Origin: Micromonospora sp. CCTCC AA 2012012
Lineage (GTDB): Bacteria; Actinomycetota; Actinomycetes; Mycobacteriales; Micromonosporaceae
Assembly: GCF_040499845.1 (NCBI RefSeq)
Contig: NZ_CP159342.1
Span: 4,092,001-4,156,000 of the forward strand
Direction: 5' to 3'
DNA: 64,000 nucleotides
The notes under the pieces: generated by a model
Told to the model about the DNA's origin: nothing
The model's database searches: none
What the model saw: the letters and a program-made list of their open reading frames with translations, nothing else
Shown here: one piece after another, positions 36,843-45,582 of the stretch
How positions within the stretch are numbered: the first letter of the stretch is position 1
Layout: every line of letters starts with the position of its first letter
Translations under genes and position numbers: made by a program

Positions 36843-39134
36843 TCAGCGGGGCATGTCGACCGGGGTGAGCGTGGCCAGCAGCTCGGACAGGGACACCGGG
36901 CGGCCGTACCGCCAGCCCTGGCCGTGGACGCAGCCGATCGCGGTGACCGCCGCGTGCTGCCCGTCGGTCTCCACCCCCTCGGCCACCACGGTCAGGTCGA
37001 ACGCCGCCGCGAGCCGCGTGACCATCTCCACCGTCGCGTACGCCCGGCTGTCCTCGGCGTCGAGTCGGGTGACGAAGGACCGGTCGATCTTCAGCTCGGT
37101 GGCCGGGATCCGGTGCAGGTAGCTCAGCGAGGAGTAGCCGGTGCCGAAGTCGTCGATGGCGATGCCGACGCCCAGCTCACGGAGCTGGTGCAGGCGCGCC
37201 AGCACCGCGTCGCTCCCCTCGATCAGGGCCGACTCGGTGAGTTCCAGGGTGAGCGCGTGCGGGGGGAGCCCGGCGCCGCCGGTGGCGTCGGTGACCAGGG
37301 CGACCAGTTCCGGCCGGCGCAGGTGGGCGGCGGCGATGTTCACCGCGACGGTCGCCTCCGGCGCGTGTTCCCGCCAGACGGCGGCGGCCCGGCACGCCTC
37401 GTGGATGACCCAACGGTCGATCGGCAGGATCAGCCCGGTCTCCTCGGCCACCGGCAGGAACTTCGCCGGGGTCAGCGTCCCGAGCCGGGGGTGCCGCCAG
37501 CGGACCAGCGCCTCCGCGCTGCGGACCACACCGCTGGCCAGATCCACGATGGGCTGGAACTCCAGGTGCAACTGCCGCTCGTCGACGGCACGGCGCAGGT
37601 CGGCGATGAGTTCGGCCCGGGACACCGCCGACTCGCGCAGCGCCCGCGTGCACGTCCGGTAGGCGGACTTGCCGGCCGCCTTCGCCGCGTACATGGCGAT
37701 GTCCGCGTCGCGCAGCAGGTCGGTGTGGGAGGTGTGCTGCGGGCCGTACTCGGCGATGCCGATGCTGGCCGACGGGTGCACGCCGAGGTCCTCCTCGCCG
37801 GGCAGCGGTTCCAGGGCGGCGAGGAGCCGGTCGGCGAGTTGCTCCGGCGGCACCGGCCGTGCGGCGTCGACGAGCACCGCGAACTCGTCCCCACCGAGGC
37901 GGGCGATCATGCCGTCGTCGCCGACGACGTCCCGCATCCGTTCCGCGATGCCGGTCAGCAGCCGGTCGCCGGTGGCGTGCCCGAAACGGTCGTTGACCTG
38001 CTTGAACCCGTCGAGGTCGAGCAGCAGCACGGCGACCGGGGCGTCGTCGCGCAGGGCGCGGCGCAGCCGACGGTTGAAGGTGAGCCGGTTGGGCAGCCCG
38101 GTGAGCTGGTCGGAGTAGGCGAGCCGACGCAGCCGGGCCACGAGGCGCAGGTTCTCGTTGGCGGCCAGGCCCTGTCGTACCGCGAGGACGCCGAGCAGCG
38201 TCATCATGCCGAGGAAGATCAGGTGCGGGGTCTGCCCGGTGGGACGACGGGCGAGGATCACGGCGACGATCGCCCCGCCGACCGGCAGGTAGGGCAGGGC
38301 CACCCGCCACCAGGGCGGCAGCGGCGACTCGGCGGTCTCCTCGGTGCCGGCACAGCTCGGCGGCGGTGGATATCGGGTGGCGACCCCGATCAGCAGGTAG
38401 CTCAGCGGCCAGCAGACGTCGATCGGGTGGCCCGGGGCGTAGGCGTCGTGTGCGAAGAGCGACACGTAGGCGGCGTCGGCGGCGGCCCGGGTGGCGAGGC
38501 TGGCCCCGATCATGGTCAGCGCCGGCCACATCGGCCGGGACGGGCCGGCGACCGCGACCAGGATGGTGAGCTGCATCAGGTCGAACATCGGATAGAGCAG
38601 GCCGAAGGTGCGTACCGGGTCGGCGAGGTCGGCGGCGGCGATGTCGCGGAAGACCACCACCCAGCCGATCGGGATCAGGGCCAGCCCGACGATCACCCCG
38701 TCGAGGAGGGTCCGGGCCCGCCCGACCACGCTGCGCGGTGCCGCCAGCGAGGAGAGCAGCGCGGCGGTGCCGGTGAGGATGCCGGCGGTGAAGAGGCCAC
38801 CGATCAGCGGTGTGTGCGGCAGCTCGGTGCCGCCCAGCCGCTCGACCGTCCAGAGTGTCCGGCCGAGCGCGGCGAGCGCCATGGTGGCCGTCAGCAGGCC
38901 CCAGAACCGTCGCAGCGGGGCGGGGTGTCGGCGGGCCGCGCCGACGCAGGCCACCGCCGCCCAGGTCGCCACGGCCACCGCGCCGAGGTCGCTGACCAGG
39001 GCGGCGCCGGGCAGTCGGGCCACCAGCCAGGCAGCTTCCCCGAGTACGACGAGACCGGCCACGACGAGACCGACGCGGCCGGACAGCGTGGGCCGGGCCG
39101 GTGCCACGGCGCGGCTCACGTCTCGGGGCAGCAC
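36843..39134 (-). CDS. Membrane GGDEF-EAL cyclic-di-GMP protein
   Basis: A 763-residue protein with about eight to nine hydrophobic helices in residues 15-310, a GGDEF domain (330-490) and an EAL domain (505-755). The GGDEF signature RLGGDEF (near 415) is complete, so cyclase activity is possible. The EAL domain keeps SAEALVRW, the DDFGTGYSS loop and KIDRSFV, so phosphodiesterase activity is possible as well. Which dominates cannot be read. The N-terminal helices probably sense a membrane signal. The start is GTG 39134 or a nearby downstream codon. It stands alone. Confidence 0.9.
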   Translation of the reverse strand: MLPRDVSRAVAPARPTLSGRVGLVVAGLVVLGEAAWLVARLPGAALVSDLGAVAVATWAAVACVGAARRHPAPLRRFWGLLTATMALAALGRTLWTVERLGGTELPHTPLIGGLFTAGILTGTAALLSSLAAPRSVVGRARTLLDGVIVGLALIPIGWVVVFRDIAAADLADPVRTFGLLYPMFDLMQLTILVAVAGPSRPMWPALTMIGASLATRAAADAAYVSLFAHDAYAPGHPIDVCWPLSYLLIGVATRYPPPPSCAGTEETAESPLPPWWRVALPYLPVGGAIVAVILARRPTGQTPHLIFLGMMTLLGVLAVRQGLAANENLRLVARLRRLAYSDQLTGLPNRLTFNRRLRRALRDDAPVAVLLLDLDGFKQVNDRFGHATGDRLLTGIAERMRDVVGDDGMIARLGGDEFAVLVDAARPVPPEQLADRLLAALEPLPGEEDLGVHPSASIGIAEYGPQHTSHTDLLRDADIAMYAAKAAGKSAYRTCTRALRESAVSRAELIADLRRAVDERQLHLEFQPIVDLASGVVRSAEALVRWRHPRLGTLTPAKFLPVAEETGLILPIDRWVIHEACRAAAVWREHAPEATVAVNIAAAHLRRPELVALVTDATGGAGLPPHALTLELTESALIEGSDAVLARLHQLRELGVGIAIDDFGTGYSSLSYLHRIPATELKIDRSFVTRLDAEDSRAYATVEMVTRLAAAFDLTVVAEGVETDGQHAAVTAIGCVHGQGWRYGRPVSLSELLATLTPVDMPR

Positions 39135-39331
39135 TAATTCGCTCCGGCTCTCTCTCAGACGTGCACCCTCGACGATGAGGACCGGTCACGGGCGGCGAAC
39201 GGCGCAAGCGTAGCCACCGGCCGGGGCCGCCGCCAGAGTCCACCGCCCCCCGTCACCGTGCCGGTGCGAGCCGGTGACACGGCGTTCCGACGGGGGGTCG
39301 ACGGACGCGGCGGAGAGGAGACGGAGCGACG

Positions 39332-39369
39332 GAGGCCCGGTCCGGCGGGACGGTGCCGGACCGGGCCTC
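39332..39369. terminator. Perfect 15-bp hairpin after the mannanase gene
   Basis: Arms 39332-39346 and 39355-39369 are perfectly complementary around an 8-base loop, 10 bases after the stop of the minus-strand GH26 gene. No T tract. Confidence 0.75.
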
Positions 39370-39379
39370 GCGGGTGTCG

Positions 39380-40939
39380 CTACTGGATGGTCACGTTGTC
39401 GACGTACACGGCGGAGGTGCCGCCGGCCCCGCTGCCGGGGACGAACTGCACGCCGATCTCGCGGACGTCACCGAGGTTGGCCACCCCGCCCAGGTTCAGC
39501 GAGAGGTTGGCGCCGGAGGAGGTGACCGCGACGGAGCCGCCGTCGAACCACTGCCAGCCGGTGCCGGTCTTGACGTACAGCTTGGCCTGGCTGCCGGTGC
39601 CGAAGGTGCCCCACGGGGCGACCCGGGCGGTGGCCCGCAGCGTGGTCTTCCCGCTGAGGCTGGTGGTGGCGGTCTTCTTCAGGTACGCGGCCCCGGCCCC
39701 CAGGTTGACGTCGGACTTCAGCGAGTACGTGCCCTGGGACGCCCACTCGTTGACCTGCCACGGCCCGCCGGTTACGTTGGCGCCGGTCCACCCCTCGGTG
39801 CCGGACTCGAAGCCGTTGAGCAGGGTGCCGCCGGTGGGCGGGGGCGGGCTGGAGGTGCCACCGCCGCCGGGCTCGGTGATGCTGCCCAGATCGACCTCGC
39901 CCCGGTTGGCGATCCAGGAGTTGTTGAACAGCGTGCTCGCGCCCTGGTTGCGCGCCGGGCTCCAGCTGTCGTTCCAGGCCAGGAAGTAGCTGGTCTTCGG
40001 ATAGCTCTGCTGGAACGCGGTGACCCACTTGCCGTAGTCGAAGGAGCCGGTGGTGTCGGGGCCGATCTCGGCGAAGGCGAACGGCTTGCCCAGCCCGACC
40101 AGCTCGCTGTACGCGGACTGGATGCCGGAGACCTGCGGGTTGTCGTCGTACGCGTCCATCCCGACGATGTCCACGTAGGAGCCGCCCGCGTAGTAGGCGG
40201 TGCGGTTGCCGCGGCTGAAGTCGGCGGAGTAGACCCAGATCAGGTTGTCCAGCCCCTTGGTGCTGGTGAAGTAGGTGTACATCTGCTGCCACACCTGCTT
40301 GAAGGTGTTGGGGTCGCGGTTGCCCCACCAGAACCAGTCGCCGTTCATCTCGTGGAACGGCCGGAACAGCACCGGCACCCCGGCGTTCTCCAGGTCCTGG
40401 AGGCCGGCGGCCATCTTGTCCTCGAGCTGTCGCCAGCGGGCCCCGGCGGCGGTGGACGGGTTGAGCAGGTCGCTGAAGTTGCTCATCGCGGTGTTCAGTC
40501 CGCCGCCGTTGGCGTTGGCCGGGCTGGGCGAGTGGACGCTGACGGTGACCAGGCCGCCGCTGGACCACCAGGACTTCAGGCTGGAGTTGCAGGAGTAGTC
40601 GACCAGCGCGGTGATGTCGCTGTTGGTGGCCCAGCCGGAGCCGTAGTCGCAGCTGAGGATGGCCGGGTACTGACCGGTGGCGGTCTTGAGCTCCTCGGTC
40701 TGGCTGAGCGAGAACCCGCTGTTGCTGTAGCCGCCGAAGAAGCCGGAGGCGATCCGGTTGCTGCCGCGGTTCGGCAGGTGCGCGAGCCAGTTCAGCACGC
40801 TCTTCGTCGAGGCGGAGGCGTTGGTGTTGGCCGGTGTGACGGTGTGCGCGTCGGCGGGGCCGATGACGGTCAGGACGGAGGCGGCGGCCAGGGCGGTGGC
40901 TGCGGCGCTCAGCGCGAGGCGGAGTCTTCTGCTTCGCAT
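39380..40939 (-). CDS. Secreted GH26 endo-beta-1,4-mannanase with C-terminal carbohydrate-binding module
   Basis: A 519-residue exported enzyme for mannan degradation. A signal peptide (residues 1-33, RSRRLRLALSAAATALAAAS) ends at ADA. The GH26 domain (about 45-345) shows the acid/base glutamate in FRPFHEMNGDWFW (near 193) and the nucleophile glutamate in FAFAEIGPD (near 293). A Gly/Ser/Pro linker (GGGGTSSPPPPTGG) joins a 145-residue beta-sandwich with GFESGTEGW at its start and YVDNVTIQ at its end, as in family 35- or 27-like mannan-binding modules. ATG 40939 is preferred (AAAGGTGA upstream). Single gene. Confidence 0.92.
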   Translation of the reverse strand: MRSRRLRLALSAAATALAAASVLTVIGPADAHTVTPANTNASASTKSVLNWLAHLPNRGSNRIASGFFGGYSNSGFSLSQTEELKTATGQYPAILSCDYGSGWATNSDITALVDYSCNSSLKSWWSSGGLVTVSVHSPSPANANGGGLNTAMSNFSDLLNPSTAAGARWRQLEDKMAAGLQDLENAGVPVLFRPFHEMNGDWFWWGNRDPNTFKQVWQQMYTYFTSTKGLDNLIWVYSADFSRGNRTAYYAGGSYVDIVGMDAYDDNPQVSGIQSAYSELVGLGKPFAFAEIGPDTTGSFDYGKWVTAFQQSYPKTSYFLAWNDSWSPARNQGASTLFNNSWIANRGEVDLGSITEPGGGGTSSPPPPTGGTLLNGFESGTEGWTGANVTGGPWQVNEWASQGTYSLKSDVNLGAGAAYLKKTATTSLSGKTTLRATARVAPWGTFGTGSQAKLYVKTGTGWQWFDGGSVAVTSSGANLSLNLGGVANLGDVREIGVQFVPGSGAGGTSAVYVDNVTIQ

Positions 40940-41012
40940 GGTCACCTTTTCGGGTCGGGGGTGGGTGGTACGGCTTCCCGGGAGCCGCGGTTCATTCCCC
41001 CCACTGAACTAC

Positions 41013-41030
41013 TGAACCGTTTAAGTTTCA
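41013..41030. promoter_or_regulatory. Candidate LacI-type operator upstream of the mannanase gene
   Basis: TGAACCGTTTAAGTTTCA pairs at 6 of 9 symmetric positions with TGAA/TTCA ends, like LacI-family operators of glycosidase genes. It sits in a markedly AT-rich stretch (about 41005-41055), 75 bases before the mannanase start. Inferred only. Confidence 0.35.
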
Positions 41031-41053
41031 AGCATGTAAATACATTGTTGCGA

Positions 41054-41692
41054 CTACCCTGCGTTACGGGCCAGCAGATAGAGCCGACGGGTCTCCACCT
41101 CCTGCGGATAACTGACCCGCTCCAACCGGGCCTCCACCGCGAAGCCCGCCCCGGCGAGCGCCGCCACCACCGTCTCCGCCGCGAAGAAGTGGAAGTCCAC
41201 GTCCACCGGATGACCCCACCACTCGTCCAGATGCCGCACCTCGCCGCCGAGGTGGACCGCCACCAGCAGCGGCGCCCCCGGACGCAGCACCCGACGCAGC
41301 TCGACACCGGCCGCCGGCAGCTCCCCGGGGCTCAGGTGGATGAGGGAGTAGAGCGCGACCGCCGCGTCGAACTCGCCCGCCGTGGCAGGCAGCCGCAGCA
41401 GGTCACCCTCCCGGAACTCCGCCTGCGGGCACGACCGGCGGGCCACCGCCACCATCCCCGGCGACAGGTCGATCCCCACCGCCCGGACCCCGCGCCCGGC
41501 CAACCAGGCCGTCACGTGCCCCGGCCCGCAGCCCAGGTCGGCGACCGTCGCCCCCGCGCCGGCCTCCTCCACCAGCGCCGCCAGCAACGCCCGGTCCAGC
41601 GGCTTGCCCGCCAACTCGTCAGCCAGCCGACTCCGGTACTCCTCGGCCACCGTGTCGTAGCTGCGTCGGGTCCGCGAGCGCTCGTCCACCAT
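41054..41692 (-). CDS. Class I SAM-dependent methyltransferase
   Basis: A 212-residue Rossmann methyltransferase: motif I VADLGCGPGHVTAWL, acidic motif II AVGIDLSPGM, and motif IV FDAAVALYSLIHL. The N-terminal RSYDTVAEEYRSRLADEL is the usual UbiE/COQ5-like cap. The substrate is unknown. ATG 41692 was selected since upstream in-frame sequence overlaps the neighbouring gene and is not protein-like. It is downstream of the membrane protein gene with a 30-base gap and may share its transcript. Confidence 0.88.
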   Translation of the reverse strand: MVDERSRTRRSYDTVAEEYRSRLADELAGKPLDRALLAALVEEAGAGATVADLGCGPGHVTAWLAGRGVRAVGIDLSPGMVAVARRSCPQAEFREGDLLRLPATAGEFDAAVALYSLIHLSPGELPAAGVELRRVLRPGAPLLVAVHLGGEVRHLDEWWGHPVDVDFHFFAAETVVAALAGAGFAVEARLERVSYPQEVETRRLYLLARNAG

Positions 41693-41721
41693 GGATCGAG
41701 CATCGCACCGGCCGGCGCGGC

Positions 41722-42342
41722 TCAGGCCGGCAGGTCGCAGTTCTCCCCGGCCAGCTCCGCCATCGCGCCCCGGAACCGCGACCACCCCGCCGCGCCCTGC
41801 GCGGTCGCCGGACCGGTCACCGCGTCGAGCTGCTCCTGGGTGAAGGCCGAGGGCAGCGCGCGGATCCGCTCCAGCAGCCGCCGCATCACCGCCTCGCTCT
41901 CCGTCCACGCCGCCCGCGCCGCGTCCCGCTGCCCCCGCAGGTCAGCCGGTGTCTCCCGGGCCCAGAGCTGCGCCACCGCCGCGTCCTCCTGGGCGAGCTG
42001 CCGCTCGAACAACGCCACCATCGGGTCCCGCTGGATCCGGCCCCGGTCGTCGAGGCGCACCGCGCCGTCCCCCAGCCGCCGGGTCGACGAGACCGCGACG
42101 CAGGTCGCCAGCACCTGCCGCTGATAGGTCGCCCGGGCCTCCTTACGGTTCGCCGCCGCGGTGCCCGGCAGGGGCGCGACGAAGGCGGCCACCACCGCGA
42201 CGACGCCGACCACGCCCAGCGCGACCCGCACCCGCCGGTCGCGCAGCGGCGGGATCCGGAAGCCCAGCGCCTCCACCTCCCCGAGGGCGGCCGCCAGGAG
42301 CAGGACGACGCCCAGCCCGAGGTAGATGTTGAGACCGTCCAT
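41722..42342 (-). CDS. Two-helix membrane protein, unknown function
   Basis: A 206-residue protein with hydrophobic helices at 6-24 and 42-60, then a 140-residue exported helical part with two cysteines (ATCVAVSS and ENCDLPA at the end). The charged helices (ARETPADLRGQRDAARAAW) suggest a periplasm-side coiled coil. The start ATG 42342 follows a GGGGTGG stretch. No family is recognised. A TTCGCGAA-centred palindrome lies 20 bases upstream. Confidence 0.7.
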   Translation of the reverse strand: MDGLNIYLGLGVVLLLAAALGEVEALGFRIPPLRDRRVRVALGVVGVVAVVAAFVAPLPGTAAANRKEARATYQRQVLATCVAVSSTRRLGDGAVRLDDRGRIQRDPMVALFERQLAQEDAAVAQLWARETPADLRGQRDAARAAWTESEAVMRRLLERIRALPSAFTQEQLDAVTGPATAQGAAGWSRFRGAMAELAGENCDLPA

Positions 42343-42361
42343 GCCAGCCACCCCGGGAGAA

Positions 42362-42379
42362 GACGTTTCGCGAAGCGTC
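42362..42379. promoter_or_regulatory. Palindrome GACG-T-TTCGCGAA-G-CGTC
   Basis: Perfect TTCGCGAA core and GACG/CGTC flanks with one mismatch pair, 20 bases before the membrane protein start. Possible operator; the regulator is unknown. Confidence 0.35.
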
Positions 42380-42387
42380 CGGCCCGG

Positions 42388-42415
42388 CCGGACGGGACAC
42401 AAGCGTCCCGTCCGG
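42388..42415. terminator. Perfect 11-bp hairpin after the nuclease/unknown operon
   Basis: CCGGACGGGAC and GTCCCGTCCGG with a 6-base loop, 13 bases past the minus-strand stop at 42429. Confidence 0.65.
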
Positions 42416-42428
42416 AAGTTGACGCCCG

Positions 42429-43904
42429 TCAGCCCGGCGACCCCTCCACCGGCGGCCCGCCGTGCGTCCACGGGGTCTCCTCCGGCGCGGGGAAGTTCCC
42501 CGCCGGCATGAAGGCGTCCGACAGGGTGGTGAAGCAGAGCCGCTCCCCCACCTCGGGGACCGTGCCCGGTGGCGCGGTCAGGCCGCGCCCCATCCCGCCG
42601 GAGAGTTCCAGCACCACCTCGGTCTTGCCGTCCGCGCCGGGGGTCAGGAAGACCACCCGCGCCTTCTGCGCCGGCCGGGCCGGCGAATACAGCGTCGCCC
42701 CCACCGGCACCGCCACCGGCTCGGTGGTCACCACCTGGATGCGGGGCCGCAGCACCGGCCGCTTCCCGCTGTCGTCCACCCGCTTCGGGTCGGCCAGCGT
42801 CACGTCACCGACGAACGCCTCCCCGGTCAGCCGGTGCTCGGCCATCACCAGGGGATCGTCATAGGCGCGCTGCACGGCGTAGGAGGTGAGGGCCCGTTCC
42901 AGCCGGTGCAGGCGCAGGGCGGCGGCCACCGCACCGTCGCGGCGGGGCTGCGGGCCACCACCGGCGTCCACGTGCTCCGCGTAGCCGGTGAAGGCGTCCC
43001 GGTCGCCGTCCCAGCGGCCCGCCACCCGGGCGCCGGGCGGCAGGGCACGCAGCAACCCCACGCCGCGCCACATCAGCTCCCAGGTGGGCGCGAGCTGGCC
43101 GCGCAGCAGGGCCTCCAGCTCCGCGTACGCCGCCGCACGCGCCACCGGGTCGTCGCCGGCCTCGGCGTACGCGGCGATGGCCGGGGCGAGCCGGCGGTTG
43201 TCGAAGTCCGGGTCGGTGGCCGGACCGGCCGGCGGGCAGACCGACGGGTCCTCCGCCCGGGCCGCCGCCTCCGCGCCGGTGAGCCCGGCCGGCGGGTCGA
43301 TCCAGCCGAGCAGCGCCGGCAGGTGCAGGTCCTCCACCGCGCTCTGCCCGGTCGCCCAGTGCAGGGTCAACGCCTCGGTCATCGCCAGCAACGCCGACGA
43401 ACCCGGCTGCTCGGCCCGCTCGGCGAAGAAGGTCAGCCAGCGCCCCAGCAGCGGCACCGACGGGTGCACCGGATGATCGCCGTCCGGCCGACGGAACCGG
43501 GTCGACCGGCCGAGCAGCCGCAGGAAGCCGATCCCGGCCGGGTTCGGCACCAGCAGCTGCGGGGCGTCGACGTACCGGTGTCGCACGTCCCGGCCCCGGT
43601 CCACCGGCACCGCCTCGGTGACGGAGCGGAACGAGTCCAGGTAAGGCAGGAGCAGCGCGGCCAGCTCGGCGGCGAACGCGAAACGCTGCTGCCGGTTGCG
43701 CGGCTGCGGCACGATCAGCAGCCGCCCCTCGTCGGGCGCCGCCCCGACCAGGACGGCCAGCGGGGCGTTCGCCTCACCCGCCATCGCGAGCGGCACCAGC
43801 ACCAACGGGCGCTCCGACAGCCACAGATGCCGGACGGTGGCCACCGGCTGGGCCACTCCGGCGGCGACCGCCTGCGCCTTGGCGAGGGCGCGCAGCGTAC
43901 TCAT
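42429..43904 (-). CDS. Unknown 491-residue protein paired with a RecB-like nuclease
   Basis: A 491-residue soluble protein without recognisable motif. Residues 30-100 look alpha/beta (RPLVLVPLAMAGEANAPLAVLVG), the middle is helical and Ala-rich, and the last 130 residues are beta-rich with a VGATLYSP segment like an oligonucleotide/beta-barrel domain. ATG 43904 overlaps the stop of the upstream nuclease gene (ATGA), so the two are translated together and probably interact. One gene pair and a terminator make a self-contained unit. No membrane segment, signal or P-loop is seen. Confidence 0.7.
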   Translation of the reverse strand: MSTLRALAKAQAVAAGVAQPVATVRHLWLSERPLVLVPLAMAGEANAPLAVLVGAAPDEGRLLIVPQPRNRQQRFAFAAELAALLLPYLDSFRSVTEAVPVDRGRDVRHRYVDAPQLLVPNPAGIGFLRLLGRSTRFRRPDGDHPVHPSVPLLGRWLTFFAERAEQPGSSALLAMTEALTLHWATGQSAVEDLHLPALLGWIDPPAGLTGAEAAARAEDPSVCPPAGPATDPDFDNRRLAPAIAAYAEAGDDPVARAAAYAELEALLRGQLAPTWELMWRGVGLLRALPPGARVAGRWDGDRDAFTGYAEHVDAGGGPQPRRDGAVAAALRLHRLERALTSYAVQRAYDDPLVMAEHRLTGEAFVGDVTLADPKRVDDSGKRPVLRPRIQVVTTEPVAVPVGATLYSPARPAQKARVVFLTPGADGKTEVVLELSGGMGRGLTAPPGTVPEVGERLCFTTLSDAFMPAGNFPAPEETPWTHGGPPVEGSPG

Positions 43905-44995
43905 GCGGGGTCTCCGGTCAGGGCCTCGGCACGCAGCCGGGCGGCGGCGCGCAGCAGCGCGGCGGCCTCGCCCCCGGCCGGGTCGGGGGTCTGCTCGCCC
44001 GTGGCGAGCGCCAGCACCTCCGCCACGTCGGCGACCCCGCCGAGCGCCTCGCGCACCGGGCGGCCCAGGGCCGTGGTGTGGCCGCGCGCCTCGTGCCGGC
44101 AGAAGTACGCCAGCTCGCAGGCGGCCAGGCAGTCCGGGGCGTAGCGGGCCTCGACGGTACGCAGCGCGGCGGTCAGGGTGGCCGGGTCGGCGGTCGGATC
44201 GGCGGTGAACTCCGCCGGCACCCGGTCGAGCAGGTCGTCGATCCGGGCCATCCGGTCCAGCTGGCGACGCAGCACCAGGAGCTGTTTGCGCACGTCGACC
44301 AGGCTGGCCACCGGCTCGTTGGCGAAGTCGCGCGGGCAGACCAGCACCACGTCGTGGGAGACGAGTTCCGGGTCGCGCCCGGCGGCGGCGAGCAGCTCCC
44401 GCAGCGCCAGCACGTAGACGGCGGACTGGGTGGCGGCGGCGGAGACCTTCGCCGGGTCGGCCTGCCCGTCGATCACCGGGAACGACTTGATCTCCACGAC
44501 GTGGAAGCGGCCGCCGAGCCGGGCGGCGACCAGGTCCGGTTCCAGGTGCACCCGCCGGCCGGCCACCTCCAGCCCGAGCAGCGGGTGGTCGAAGAGCGCC
44601 GCGTCGTCCCCGCCGTCGGTCAACGCCACCCGGGAGCGTTCGTGCCGGTCCGGCAGGTCGTCACCGCCGAGATCGGTCCAGCTCGCCCGCGCCGGCACCG
44701 GTACGCCCAACCGCTCCGCGACCAGCCGCAGCAGCTCCACCCCGCCGTCGGCCTTGACCTGCGCCTCGAACGCGTGGCCGCGGGTGATGGCGAAGCGGGA
44801 CTGGCCGAACCGGGCCGGGAAACCGATCCGCTCGGCCAGCTTCGGCTTGTCCACCCCGGCGCTGTCCAGCACCGCCCGGCGGGTGCAGCCGGGGTTGCCG
44901 GTCAGCGCGGCGATGGTCCGGGCGTTGTGCCGCCGAGGTGGCACGCCACCCCGGATCTCCGCCAACCGCTCCCCGATCTCCGCCACGCCCGCCAC
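43901..44995 (-). CDS. Cas4/RecB-like PD-(D/E)XK nuclease with probable iron-sulfur cluster
   Basis: A 364-residue protein with the full RecB/Cas4-like nuclease pattern: GxxxE at 73-77 (GHAFE), the motif II aspartate D154 (LEPDLV), ExK at 168-170 (VVEIK) and QxxxY at 190-194 (QSAVY). Four cysteines, C37 plus C289-x3-C293-x5-C299, match the one-plus-three layout that holds a 4Fe-4S cluster in Cas4 and AddB. No cas1/cas2 or repeat array is near. It is coupled by ATGA to the 491-residue unknown. DNA repair or defence are both possible. Start is GTG 44995; GTG 44986 is an alternative. Confidence 0.78.
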   Translation of the reverse strand: MAGVAEIGERLAEIRGGVPPRRHNARTIAALTGNPGCTRRAVLDSAGVDKPKLAERIGFPARFGQSRFAITRGHAFEAQVKADGGVELLRLVAERLGVPVPARASWTDLGGDDLPDRHERSRVALTDGGDDAALFDHPLLGLEVAGRRVHLEPDLVAARLGGRFHVVEIKSFPVIDGQADPAKVSAAATQSAVYVLALRELLAAAGRDPELVSHDVVLVCPRDFANEPVASLVDVRKQLLVLRRQLDRMARIDDLLDRVPAEFTADPTADPATLTAALRTVEARYAPDCLAACELAYFCRHEARGHTTALGRPVREALGGVADVAEVLALATGEQTPDPAGGEAAALLRAAARLRAEALTGDPA

Positions 44996-45045
44996 CCTAG
45001 CCGGGCAGCACGGCGTTTCCTGCCGACGCCCGGCCCGTGGCGGGG

Positions 45046-45222
45046 TCAGCGCCCGGCGGAACGGTTCCAGGGCGAGCGGGGTGAGCCGGCACCCGCCGAC
45101 GGCCGGCTACGACGGCGGTGCCGGCGACCGGGCGTGCACGGCGGACGGGAGACGGTGTGCACCGGGGCCGGCGGCGGGACGACCGGCTGCCGGCCGATCA
45201 GCCAGCAGAGGAAGCGGGCCAT
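45046..45222 (-). CDS. Small hypothetical protein (58 residues)
   Basis: A short frame starting at ATG 45222, four bases after the stop of the zinc-ribbon gene on the same strand. The translation begins with a hydrophobic RFLCWLIG then becomes Pro- and Arg-rich. The close spacing suggests cotranscription, but the Arg-rich tail is what chance frames look like in GC-rich DNA. Low confidence. Confidence 0.35.
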   Translation of the reverse strand: MARFLCWLIGRQPVVPPPAPVHTVSRPPCTPGRRHRRRSRPSAGAGSPRSPWNRSAGR

Positions 45223-45226
45223 GCTC

Positions 45227-45460
45227 TCAGCCGACCGGGAGGCGCTGCGCCTCGGCGCGGGAGATGTCGTACTGGGCGCCGCAGACGGTGCACTGCTGCG
45301 CCCAGCGGGTCCGGACCGGGATCAGCGGAATGAAGAAGAGGCTGAACTTCGTGGCCCGCCGCGTGATGACCTGCGCCGCCCGGTTGCCGCAGTTACGGCA
45401 GACCTGCGTGACGACACCGGACTGGGTGACCTTGGTCCGGAGCCCGAAGATGAAGAACAT
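45227..45460 (-). CDS. Small zinc-ribbon membrane-associated protein
   Basis: A 77-residue protein: MFFIFGLRTKV, then CRNCG, a hydrophobic FSLFFIPLIPV segment, and CTVCGAQYDI. The two CxxC pairs make a zinc ribbon interrupted by a short hydrophobic insert, a pattern widespread in actinobacterial zinc-ribbon proteins. The function is unknown. An eight-T run at 45502-45509, unusual here, is just upstream of the start. Confidence 0.82.
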   Translation of the reverse strand: MFFIFGLRTKVTQSGVVTQVCRNCGNRAAQVITRRATKFSLFFIPLIPVRTRWAQQCTVCGAQYDISRAEAQRLPVG

Positions 45461-45520
45461 CGCCCGGCAGTACCCAGCCCGGGCCCGGACGACACCTGCG
45501 ATTTTTTTTCCGGCCCCGGC

Positions 45521-45547
45521 TGTCCGGATGCGCCACCGGCGTTCGTC
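45521..45547 (+). promoter_or_regulatory. Candidate ECF42-type promoter
   Basis: TGTCCG (45521-45526) and CGTC (45544-45547) are separated by 17 bases, close to the TGTCGA/CGTC-type elements described for ECF42 sigma factors. They lie 36-62 bases before the YCII gene, supporting autoregulation of the YCII-sigma operon. Confidence 0.4.
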
Positions 45548-45582
45548 ACGCTTGATGGAAGCCCGACCGGAGGAGTGACCTG

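Noticed and set aside
39353..42124. A 923-residue + strand frame over the mannanase and methyltransferase genes
   Set aside because: Shadow of the minus-strand genes; crosses two real genes and their intergenic region with no domain.
43901..44995. A CRISPR-associated Cas4
   Set aside because: The nuclease motifs fit, but there is no cas gene or repeat array anywhere in the window, so the Cas name is not used.
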